From Treponema sp. (GTDB lineage: Bacteria; Spirochaetota; Spirochaetia; Treponematales; Treponemataceae), in contig JAEDCT010000007.1 in the NCBI GenBank assembly GCA_016294035.1, positions 1-64,000 on the forward strand: a stretch of DNA of 64,000 nucleotides, given 5' to 3'. The translations under genes and the position numbers were made by a program. The notes under the pieces are model-generated. The model saw only the letters and a list, made by a program, of their open reading frames with translations, searched no databases and was not told where the DNA came from. This document shows, piece by piece, positions 43,201 through 51,900 of this stretch. Each line of letters opens with the position of its first letter. Position 1 is the stretch's first letter.

Positions 43201-45874
43201 CCTTACTGTATACACCAATGTATGTTTGGTCTACGAATGTACCCTTAGCATTTCCTTCAGTATCTTTTACAGTAAACCTGATAAGATACTGGCCTTCTTC
43301 CATATCATCTGGAATAGTGTACTTAGCAATGTAAGATGTACTTCCATTGATATCATTAGTTGGAGCAATTGATCCCCACTCAGCGAGGTTTGCCCAGGAA
43401 GTTCCATTATTCTTTGAGTATTCAGCGAGAATGCTGTCGATTCCGTCATCATCAGTTACCTGTGCAGAAATCTGACCGTTTGGACGGAATGCGTTTGTTG
43501 TTGAATTGATTCCGCTTACGTTAGGTATAATCGAGAAGTTTGACGGCTTGAAGATTGGAGTATCAGAATCCTGCTTGATAACATAAGCCTTGTTTCCATT
43601 GTAAACTGTTGAAGTTGTGAATCCGGTATTTCCAACATTATCTTCAGCAATAACCTTGATTACGATAGTTTCACCATCACTTCCAGCACGAAGGTTTGTT
43701 GTGTCTATCTGAGTATCTGACTTGTTTATTGAATAAACCTTTCCAAGGTCCTTGCTCATTACTGGAACGGCATCACCATTTACGTAAACTTCGTACTTTA
43801 CGTTCTTTAAGTTGATTTCCTCCACGTTTGCAGTGAATGCAATTTTTCCGTTTACATATGTATTTGCAGATCCGTCAAATTCAAGTCCCTTTACTATAGG
43901 TGTTACGGAAGAAATTGTTACGATTGGTTTTGTTGCATCAACGTGAACAGAAATTGAAGTTTCATTTGTATTGTTTGAAGTATCCTCAACAGTAAATGTG
44001 GCTGTATACAGATAGTTCTTTCCTGATCCGCCAGCACAACTTAATGAAGAGTATTTTTCGCAGTCCGTTAGATTAAGTGTCCAGTTTCTTGTGTCACCAG
44101 TTGGATCAAGAACAGCATTTCCAGTCATTGTTCCAAGTTCAGCACCTGTATCTTCATCAACAACCTTAATTGAAGCCTTTACCTTGTTAAGGTCAGCATC
44201 ACCCTTTGATGCCTTACCCTTGAAGATAATTGATCCTGAACTTGCACAGTAATCCAGGTTCTTACTTGGTGTTGTTACTGCAATTGTTGGACGTTCACCA
44301 GTAGACATACCAATGAATCCGAAGTAATCGGACTGGGCAATTTCTGTTCCATCAACATCATATCCAGTAACGAGAATAATATAGTAATTATTTGAAGCAA
44401 TTGTCTTAGGAAGGTTACAGCTGACTGTTACCTGAGCAGACGACGAGGCTTTTGAATCTGTGTTGTCATAAATATTTATGAGTCCCGGAATTTCAGTCTG
44501 CATGTCCTGAATAAACAGCGCTGAATTTGCCGAAGAAATCTTTTTGTTATCATCCCAATACTTAGCATGCAATTCTTTTGCTTTTGTTCTTACCTTATTG
44601 ATTATTGGAGTAATATCACTAACTTTATAAGCCTGAGTATTGAATTTATAAATCCATGTATGAACTGAAGCTGGAGAAATAAGCGTTCCATCCAGACCGG
44701 CAGAAAGAGAAATATTGATTGTATTGTTGTTTCCTGCCTGCTGAATTTTTGAGTTTCCTTCTGCATCCTTTGAAACATCAATTATGTCTCCAGAATGCTT
44801 AAGGTCAAAACCGTTTACGATATATGTAGGGTCTGCATTTGGATTAAGAGAGAATGCAAGTGTATTTGCAAGTACAGAAGTATTTGTAACACATGACCTG
44901 ATCTCATCCTTCACTGAGGCAACATTGATTCCGTTTCCAGAATAGGTTCCGTTCAATACGCTCATGAAGTTTGATGCAGATAATCCGTATTTTGATGATT
45001 TTGTACTAAGAAAGCGAGTATAAACATCGTCGTAGAGATAAACGTCTGTTGTCTTGTTTCCCGCTTTTGTAGGAGTTGATGTTGAGTATTTTACTGCAGA
45101 ATCTTTAAGTTCAATTTCACAGAAGAAATTCTTTGCAATTTCTCCAAAAGGTCCGTAGAGTTTGTAGTATTCATTTGAAGTGTCGTCAACAACATAAGAA
45201 GCAATTGTTACTTCTGTACCACCGGCTGTAGGAATTGATGATTCAGAGAATTTAGCTGTAGGGATTTCTCTTCCTGTTTCATCAAAGAACTTTACGTTCA
45301 TTTCGGCGATTTCATGATTGTCAACAATAGTTCCGCTAACTGTAAATACAGTTCCGTATGCACTTGGAGCCTGTCCATTTGTTTCAACTCCAGACTTAGT
45401 TACACCAGGACTTGAAATAATGAAAACCGGAGCTGTGTTGTCAATATCAATTGTACGGGAAGATGTACCAGATGAATGTCCTGAGGCATCCATTGCGGTA
45501 ACAGAGATTTCATATGTACCGTCTGCCAGTTCCCATCCGTTTGTCAAAGGATACTTTGATGCATTATGTTCATTCAAAACACAAGACCATGTTCCCTTAA
45601 CAGAATCAACTGTTGCAGCCACTGTCTTTGAAGAACCTGTCGAAGTATTCTTTACAACAAGAGTAATACCCGCAACACCAATATCATCCTTGCAGGACCC
45701 GCCAATTGTGAATGTGTCCTGAACAATGGCACTGGCCGGCGGATACAAAATATCCAGTGTTGGAGCCGCCGTATCAACAGCTGCTCCCAATCCGACTTCA
45801 CAGGATGTTACCAATGGCAACAGTAAAGCAAGCGAAAGTAAAACTGCCTTTAACGAAAAACCTCTACTTTTCAT
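34289..45874 (-). CDS. Giant Ig-like-repeat surface lipoprotein (3861 residues)
   Basis: The start carries a lipoprotein signal (MKSRGFSLKAVLLSLALLLP, lipobox LVTSC, Cys 25). Residues from about 35 to about 2700 are a long series of bacterial Ig-like domains, visible as repeated joints of the form Asp-Asn/Ser-x-x-Pro (DNTAPVFIIS, DATKPIVTIS, DNTLPEVSIT, DSEKPVITTD, DNKKPTVSIT, DNTAPEIKTL), each followed by strands ending in a VxAxDxxGN turn. The last 700 or so residues differ: they contain blocks like VYLAYVDVIQGQIRLRCGE, LVAVWYDGVDCYYSYVVNPG and GGIHIAGYVDGAVKYAYLSQ, which resemble propeller-blade repeats. Expected to be a long rod on the cell surface or in the periplasm, perhaps an adhesin; the ligand is unknown. 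It lies downstream of the 2.1k-residue gene after 107 bp, with Shine-Dalgarno AGGGGG, so an operon is likely. Confidence 0.9.
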   Translation of the reverse strand: MKSRGFSLKAVLLSLALLLPLVTSCEVGLGAAVDTAAPTLDILYPPASAIVQDTFTIGGSCKDDIGVAGITLVVKNTSTGSSKTVAATVDSVKGTWSCVLNEHNASKYPLTNGWELADGTYEISVTAMDASGHSSGTSSRTIDIDNTAPVFIISSPGVTKSGVETNGQAPSAYGTVFTVSGTIVDNHEIAEMNVKFFDETGREIPTAKFSESSIPTAGGTEVTIASYVVDDTSNEYYKLYGPFGEIAKNFFCEIELKDSAVKYSTSTPTKAGNKTTDVYLYDDVYTRFLSTKSSKYGLSASNFMSVLNGTYSGNGINVASVKDEIRSCVTNTSVLANTLAFSLNPNADPTYIVNGFDLKHSGDIIDVSKDAEGNSKIQQAGNNNTINISLSAGLDGTLISPASVHTWIYKFNTQAYKVSDITPIINKVRTKAKELHAKYWDDNKKISSANSALFIQDMQTEIPGLINIYDNTDSKASSSAQVTVSCNLPKTIASNNYYIILVTGYDVDGTEIAQSDYFGFIGMSTGERPTIAVTTPSKNLDYCASSGSIIFKGKASKGDADLNKVKASIKVVDEDTGAELGTMTGNAVLDPTGDTRNWTLNLTDCEKYSSLSCAGGSGKNYLYTATFTVEDTSNNTNETSISVHVDATKPIVTISSVTPIVKGLEFDGSANTYVNGKIAFTANVEEINLKNVKYEVYVNGDAVPVMSKDLGKVYSINKSDTQIDTTNLRAGSDGETIVIKVIAEDNVGNTGFTTSTVYNGNKAYVIKQDSDTPIFKPSNFSIIPNVSGINSTTNAFRPNGQISAQVTDDDGIDSILAEYSKNNGTSWANLAEWGSIAPTNDINGSTSYIAKYTIPDDMEEGQYLIRFTVKDTEGNAKGTFVDQTYIGVYSKAPTIALAAEKEYYKTGDKVSVNGTVTSKTASTLSGGSNTPELKFTGVNYGTDIPFTDTVIAAAATGRHTSEYVVTDIYGQTGQATLTYTVDNTLPEVSITSITPNVKGFDATGKVYVNGEISIAGKSSDNYELAKLSYKVYEGTDSTGTLKSSGTITGALRESTAAAGSFAVNSDLNNWTIKIDTAAITKDIFVELEAEDVAGNKKTYSSTQYNLEKNGVTGALFVNQETDRPVIKPNNFDTEKTHTAKGTSGDNADSINGIGYSWESGEPVDNGNLFGTTSNNTISGLVTDDDGVAKVTVAYKMIYPTPDASYSTEKTVASGSSTTASFSYELPQAEGIYEIRITAFDTEGNQTYSDTSYSQTRNAYNVGVVSGSPKIAVTTSSGSYFQHLADVNIFGTVSSGVDFTVTATDNRAATPTPLAPLSISGSGKTRNFTHPLVTADAVASGTEIKVTYSAKDIFGQTSTAEYTYTIDSEKPVITTDNAKNDYAFKVRKDGADTVHDGNTSWYSATDLVLTGFYTDTVAGVKKVDYKLEFEETSAEGETPAVLTPSATGSLTTTTDGNGIYKFSSQVSKFKNGVNYITFTAEDNSKDSDQNGNRSTDNRIKIQVDTDSPIFAGNFVSTDNGVTSSKASGTVTVNGKQKVILYGTITDPASGVGSIEFTLNGKDVAPSSLLYTTSADTLTDWEKAKGAAYVSYSTVTNKTAITGWKAEFSNTKIVDGSLKAVVTDVAGSSAPNNILSFLKDDIAPVPTITTASADINGINDISGTVDEANSPASIQLFYATSKWGTGNSATFSTTNDASVAELTRRGWTEIPLDSDPEKTPVLGGYTQANKIYNWSFKNFNFNTAGGENSASKATGASLGKSTLYILPVVRDAAGNCNAFTIGDPDASGNVKYTWDLSKAITFTVDMNKDRPTLQVTNITDLNEDVADADPNYVLMYGTNAQISGSIKDDDSTATNVVSLLIAAEKKITAVDTTTKTVTFGDGKTAVYSENNGTITWSGTDNYGTTTLKKASGDWTFTPSDFADGTKTVYFYVEDNAGAKFYTNNASTLLQPYFQYKSSDAENNSSALSYVSDKTSPSVSDVLVSTFDSTGTKTTADKSPSTSLVVGGKKNQKIELVVKAEDSSGIRGIAVSAKCGETVVGKYKYGTVSATDYPDADYTKLTATNVTVTGSETKLSIPAIDLSDAKFEDLAGTINVVVDIWDGCGLKGNGTYAFTLDNKKPTVSITSPANNAEKTGSIDIVGTSYDNGSADMDYTKIFIPMKTQVSLTDDQIAALTNFEDKTYTPAELAALKSGGLLTNISDGDEKIWTFKFAEDKDKFYKFSTYDTSDFSTEVNGLWKIPVYVVAADNLGNITVVRDFAINHNPDGDKPKIDFTYPTTENYEKKNDVELVDPDYKLTAKGYVTLGGTIRLTGSAEIPSGTTTLSKVYVQVADANGKFNDADKTKATGTYAFENVKDADGAGILNGFATTADKNAWWGIEAKSTSSSWYLNINANGKMNPSEAGQVNKIIVRACGVNAEGKVGAWSNPINIRIDNSAPTAEFTLVQYSDIADGFAASVTATALDGKTPAGTDECKDGKYLKGQWFIQADITDENNINESSIKVTGSSTTLYKKAITPSGRNGFRVWIPIKKDLAAGKTSVTYTIEAEDTGDSTPHSFKQSFEFYIDNTAPEIKTLKGNGDEITTNTKVVEKSYTYTIEGDIIEAGSGLETVLFFFSRGDKVNGATIANKVFLDPMTYNTSTDDAKVPLTGLATRKEDGATVYGKTATGVQTEKNSFTVTSGVNPSTDTHIRVGGLIYIGGKYRRIESISGNTVTFNSNTDGNAKSVTFIYGQVVDNAASETVATKTGHSFTFDRSSDDGDEMPENLHKAKPNYDWTASIHSINLPDGPATLTILAIDAAGNISATTKDIYVSNSAPRIAKVYLGTNIDRSTKFDDDEFVEYSWYDEEGAVDTKTLATRTSPNGLFTIKNGLAVVPEVIGGNGTLKMSFKKDAASSDPVTKAASTLAKLFDQAASTVIGLARAAVSSDYEQPAFVLTNNDLNGGSAPTAAGDGVNKAMSFTFWDETDETVQGTNSQCAVLYVTDFTLDLVDGNAPTVDVRPFFWKSKKLNSIYQTPGKEGKEVNGHIELEDDLPAGLKTKYGADPKVSGKVVFRGVSYDDVCLSGIFVKFSNMSFANSAADETGDPAGYACAARYNSTTREWTMAAATMATDGWEFKILNSVDDNDDIFAVSDAYYGQTGHKVAWELSIDTEKVNCNLNQSLSVVALDMSKNKTSTTSALTDTTDGKYNRPSYQMDIVPYVTGVTTKLSSLKTKTPSVYSRTALGHYGVGDTETLDLTGFNLGATATVADEKGNTATVSNGKVAVGNLVSGKWTVKVNNIESLNNANSNDANGMTVTKSSGASTVVKPLKEADADDLEYYYNSQSNGDNNLLLTDDLVVDVWHITPRAAMPEKSTILEPTMKINQVNDKVGFAFVNGSDFFSMGDDTLSYRLYQKNYADYRYVSFTYDDLGRSFGTAAGLDTEPSYPLAGRFTLFSSLWKNDISTNNKDANYNGKGGLRIDSMGIPTGIVAQGAMVNSGYPDVYRFRSPSITTAVHGQNTSVYLAYVDVIQGQIRLRCGETAPSNKGEFGDFTDNYGYSYKDGYLQLARLSDWGGNNAKLAFEVNNDKFSLIAGKDYQKVLSGTSGQANARYYDTNYSAGEYVSIAVIPGTTYSEDKLVAVWYDGVDCYYSYVVNPGAGKDLGEGSSPTPSAGSWRTPIKIFSEGGEHCQIAVDALGGIHIAGYVDGAVKYAYLSQYNAAFDMNDIVTVDNYDTVGQGLSIETYVKTISVGGSTVERAVPVISYYMGAKQGRAKIAYLADPEEGADFSYTADGANSDTEFTGAWEVKLVPNLGGILNDRINVGLWKYTATNGTNLKGHLKSSITTTTGSSTNTEGTVYGNGTSNPIVGYATRSGATYSIETAQMK

Positions 45875-45981
45875 ATTAAAACCCCCTACAAGGAACTATT
45901 TCAACCCTATGCCTTTTCAAGCAATCAACAAAACTCTCTTTCTTAAACCAAACAATTACCAGACATTCAATCGGCATTTTT

Positions 45982-48900
45982 CTAGAATACACAGGTTCGA
46001 ATACCAACTGATGTTGTATATACATACTTCTTTGCTTCCTCTCCACCAATATCGGAAGGAATAAACCACAACTGAGGTTCTACATACATAGACCATGTTC
46101 TGAACCTTGTCAGGTTAGGCACTGTAATTCGTGGGAATTCAATCTGCATGAGAACAGCTGAAAGCACCTGAGGTACGGCCTCTCCTGAAGTCTGTGAAGC
46201 ACCAGTCTCTGTAAAGTAAGAGAAGTTGGCACCAATTGAAACTGTTGCACTAAGCCAGTCCCAGTCACGACCAAAGAAATATCTGAATGGAATATATGCA
46301 AGCTGTGCAATAATTTTTCCACCAATTACGTTTCCACCGAAGCGGAGTGATGACTGTCCAAGCCCAAACATTTCATTAATTGAGTCACGCTGACTTTGTG
46401 TAAACTGACCAAAGTTAGCCTGAACCTTAACTGCTCCATCGAATGCCGTAAGTCCCACACCTACATTGAAGAGTGTTGCACCCCATACAGAGAAATCAAA
46501 GTAAAGCCCCTGAATGAATCCTGGAACCTGGTAAGAACTCTTGTCTCCTTTTCTGAGCTGGAGCTTAACGTTCTTTAGTTCAATGTCATCAGAAGAAAGT
46601 CCTTCAAATGCAAGCTGCTGATTGTAACGTCCACCTTCACCAGGAGAAATTAGTCTGATAGAAGGACTTGTGCGGTCAACCTGAACAATTGCTCTTGTTA
46701 CGGCATTTTCTCCATTATACATTTCTGCCTTTACAAGAAGGAAATGATATCCGGCTGGAATATCAAGGTTTTCAACCCTGTACTGCCATGAGTTCTTTCC
46801 TTCCTTTGAAACTGGTTCATATGTAATACCATTATCAAAGCTAACGTAAATCTGTTTTACTCTCTTTCCGTTCAAGGTTGCCTTGCGTTCACGAGGAGTA
46901 AGCTTGTTCTTGAGTTCAGCCTGTTCTTCTTCTGTAAGAACATAACCTGCGAGTCCCTTTAGCAATGGTCTGTTAACTGCAAAATCACCGTATGTGAAGT
47001 TGTCAATTGTTACCCATGGACCTGCTGCACAATATGTAAATGTCTGTTCAGAAGAAATAATTCTCTTTCCATTCTTTGTTATTGCAATAATCTGATAAGA
47101 ATGCTTTCCATCCTTAAGCTTGAATTCAGAAGTTGTGGGAACAACCTGTGGCTTTCCTTCTTCATCCATCTGAACTTCTACCTTCGGACTTATTACATTT
47201 AGCATCGGGAACTTAAAATATCCTGAAGATGTAAGTGGAACGCGTCCAAGTGCATCAACTTTGATTGCATCAATATAAAGCTCTACACCCTCTACAGGAT
47301 CTTCCTTTTCACCGTAAGCTGTACCGTAAATATTAAATGCACCACTTTCATGAGAACCATTTAACGGATAGAGGATACTTACCTTTGTCAAAGGACGAGA
47401 CTTGTCCAGCTGAATGTTGCGGCTTACATAAGAAATGTTTCCTGCAGCATCACTTCCTGAAAGCTCAATGTTGTAGAATCCATTGCTCAAGTCAGAAATA
47501 TCAATTACCTGAGAAATGATTTCCCCTGGAACGAGTTTTCGCTTTGCAAGTCTGTCTGGAACTGATTTTCCATCAAGACTGCGGATTGTAATGTTAAGAT
47601 CTCTAAGACCAATATTGTCTGTAGTCTGTCCACCGAGGAATACCTGCTTTGAAGTCTTGGAACCATCAAGGGGAAGTTCCAGATAAAGTTTTGGTGGAGT
47701 ATTATCAATATTGATCAATGAAGAGTAAATACCGGTAACTTCATATCCGTCCCAAATCTTGATGAATACTACATGAGTTCCGTCCTTAATTACCCTTGTG
47801 TCAAACTTATATGACCAGTTAGTTGTTCCAACTGCATCGTTGTAAGTTGCTCCGTTATCAACAGAAATCTGAACCTTGCTGATTCCGTTCTTGTCACTTG
47901 CCCAACCCTTGAGTGTGACAGTTTCCTTGACTGTAAGATCAATTGATGGCTCTGTCATTCCACCTTTTGGTTCTTCGAGAGATACCCTGAATACACGGGC
48001 AAAAACAGGTCCGCGGACACCATTAATATCTTCTGCATAAACTGTTACAAAATGCTCGTTGTCCTTGAGTGAAAGCAACGGAACATTGATCTTGTAGCTG
48101 TATGCAGGTTCCTCAGAAATAAGCTGATACTTTGAGTCGTCAATCTTGTAATAAATCTTACATGGACCATCATCATCCTGAACAATTCCAGAAATAACAA
48201 AGTCTGTTGTTACAACCTGATTATCTTCCGGAAGGTAAACTGAAGAAATTGGCTTATCACTTTCCTCATCAACCTTGAATGGCCACTTGTTAATTACAGT
48301 TGTGTTTCCATTATCATCAGTAAACGAATAAGACATGTAGTTGCTGATTGGATAACCCTTCAGTCCAACACTCATGTGTGGAAGAGTGCTGTTCATTGTC
48401 TTCAATGGATTGAATCTGTCGCTTACTGGAACTTCAACTCCCTCTTCGTTCTTTACTGTCTTTGCAGGAACATCACCTGGAATCTTGAAAATACTGTAAG
48501 CCTCGCGGTTTCCTCCGGCACTTGTATATGCCATTGTCTTTACGGTTCCGTTATCTTTCACGCTGAATGCAATAAGGTTTTCACCATTAACAACTGCATT
48601 TTCATCAGGAAGAATTACCTTTACTTCTGGAGGAGTTGTATCCTTGAACAGTGCAAGGTTACCGAATGAAATCTTTCCGGCATTATCTCTTGCACGAATT
48701 GTAAAGGGAACATAGCCGTCTTCTGTGTCTTCTGGCAGCCTTATTGATTTTTCAAAATCACCGGCACGAGATAAAGGAAGATTTTCCCAGTTTTCAAGCT
48801 TGTCATCAAGACAATATTCGGCCTTTGCAATTCCGTTTCCATCTGTAATTGAACCTGTTACCACAAATGTGTTCTTTATAAATGCCATCTGCTTTGGAGA

Positions 48901-51900
48901 AGTAATCTTCACAGTTGGAGCAGACATATCTGAAATAATAGTAATATTGGGAGCAAGATAGTTTGTTCCGTTTTCATTTCCCTTTACTCGAACGCTTACA
49001 TCCCTGAAAGTACCATTTGATGTGGCACTCAAAACAATTCTATTGCCGATTGTTGCACTCTGGATTCCTGGAACTTCACCGCGAACTGTTGCAGTTACAT
49101 CTCTTGAAAAATTTGCATATCCTTCAATCGTAGAACCCTTTGTGAGAATATAAGTTTTTGTATCTGCATCGTAAACAGTGCCTTCACCACAAACCCAGTA
49201 TACTGCCGGCTGATTTGCAACTATTGCATGCTCACGAATAATATTCATTGTTCCTTCAACAGCACAAATGCTGCCCTTTACATCTGTTGCCACAACAGAA
49301 ATTTTTGTAATGCGTGCTGGAAGATTGTAGAACGGAATAACGGCTTCGTATGTCATCAGACCGTCTTCAGCTGTATCAACAAGAGAAAGTACTGCGTTTC
49401 CGTTCTGAGAAAAATCTCCGCCTGGAGCAGCCTCACCGGTAATCTTGAAATTTGCACCCTTAAGCTCACGTCTTGTTGTAATGCATGCTACCACATTGTG
49501 TCCTTCAGCCTTTGTACTTCCTCGCTTAAGAAGAACATTCATTCCGCTCTTATAGTCAATACCATCAATACTCTTGAAGTATCCGGACATGTTGTTTTCT
49601 GATGCAACTCCAATTGATGGGGATGTAAATTTTTTCTTTGTATCAGTTGTTACGCTAAAGTTAATTGATTCAACTGATGATGGAATTGATTCAAGTCTCT
49701 TGTATTCAAAATCCTTGTCGAGTTTTCCCTGGTACAGACAAATACCGTAAATGTCACGGCCCTTGAACCAGTAGAATCTTGGAACATCCTTTTCAACTGC
49801 CTTTCCATTTTCATCAACTGCAGGAGTTTCCGGTTCATAAGGAATTTTCTTTACAAAAACAGCTTCTGCATCTGTAAGTCCGCTAGATGATTCTGCAACA
49901 ATTTCAACAACAGAAATTCCACTTTCAAAGTTATTTGCCCTAAGGCCATCAATTGACCAGTATCCTCTTCCTGTTACTGAAAGATTCTTGAACTCACCTG
50001 GAGCCAGCTGCTCAGAAGAAGTAACAATTCCCTGCTCTGAAAGATTTGCCTTTACCGTGAGAATTCTGTACTTAACTGTTGCCGAAGGATCTGAAACTCT
50101 TCCGCTGATTGGAATTCTTGCTGACTCAGTTTCCACTGTAAATGGAATTCCCTTATCCGCATTGTAAGAATCATTTGCATCAAGAGTCAAATCTGGACGG
50201 CCTGCAGGAACCTTGAAAATCAAATCCCTTGAGTTGTATACCTTTCCGGATTTTGTAGTAACCTGAACCTTGAATGGCCCCGCAGAATCTGATGCCTTAA
50301 CTGTAATCACATGACCATCAAAAGAAGCTTTCACGGCTCTGAATGCAGGTACTGTTGCAACGTATGAAATTTCCTCGCCGGTAAAATATCCTGTGAGGGC
50401 ATACTTATCTGTTACAAGAACAGTTCCATCAGAACCAATTGTGCTGTCATCAAAATAAATTTCTGCGTTTGACTGAGAATGAATTTTTGTCAGGTCACTT
50501 ACATGAAGCAAAGAACTCTGAGTTGATTTGCGTCCGTAAATATCCGTTGCAGTAACATCAATCTTCAAAATACCCCAAGGCATTTCTGCTGCTCCAAGAG
50601 GAATTTTTACTGATGCTGATTTTTCACCGCCCTTGAGTTCAACTTTTCCTGTTGTACTTTCATTCTTTCCCCATGAAATAACATAGTCAAGTGCAGAAAG
50701 TCCGCTTGATGATGTTGCACTTGTCTCAAATACTCCATCAGCTTCCGGATTGATAAAGAGTCCGCTTGTAACTTCTGTGTTTACTGATCCGTCTTTATAT
50801 GTTGCCTTGTTGAATGCAGGAACAGCACCAATTGTCTTGAAAGAAGATGAAACTGAATTTCCCTTAACTCCAAATTTGTCCACTGCGTATGCAGTTACTG
50901 TATGAGTTCCTTCATCAAGAACAACCGGAATATCAACCGAGAATACACCCTGACATTCCATTACAGTTTCCTCACCGCCGTCAACCTTGTATGCAAGAGA
51001 AACAACCCCGTCATCATCTGATGCAATACCGCGAAGAAGAAGTGATCCGCTTCCACCGTCATAAATTGTTTCTGCATGAGGATACTTGATTTCCACTACC
51101 GGCTTGTCCTTTTCATGATCAAGCTTGATTTCTCTCTTCATGACAACAACGTTACCCATTGTGTCCACTGCAGTAATCGTGAAAGTTTCCTTTCCTGTCT
51201 TTCCCACTGCATTTACTTCCTTAACCCAATATGAGTTACCAGGAACAAGCTCAAAGTCACCAGTTTCACTTCCCCACTGCCATGAAAGCTTCTGGAGTCC
51301 GAGAACATCCTTTGCATATCCGGCAACAGTAAACACACCATTCTGGATTTCTCCCTCAGGCGGGTAAACAATCTTTACATCCGGCTCTGTGTTATCAATC
51401 AGATAAAGGAAAGCAAAATATCCCTTTGTTCCAGCCTTATCTGTGGCACGGAACCAGGTTGTTGAAACTCCATCCGGATACTTTTTTGTGTCCACTCCAT
51501 AACTAAAGCGGAATTCACTTCTGAGTCCTGTTTCAGTTGGAACATCATATTTTTTTTCGCTGATTTTTACTTCTTCATAGTTCTGCCCGTTGTCATTACT
51601 GATTTCAAGCTTTGCAATTCCGTTTCCATCAGTTACACGACCTTCAAGAGTTATGTGCCCGCTGACCATCTGACCCATTGTGTAATTCTGAACTTCAATT
51701 ACAGGAGCCTTACGGTCAAGCTGCCATACAACCTTAGTGCGCTTGCCAGTCTTCCTGATAACCTTGCTCATGTCAACTTTACCGCTGGCATCCTTATATG
51801 CATTTGGGTTACCGTTATCTATACCGTACACTTCAATGGAGTGAGGTCCTTCAAAAAGTCCATTGGTGTTCAAGTAGTAAGACCAGAATTCCGTACCTTC

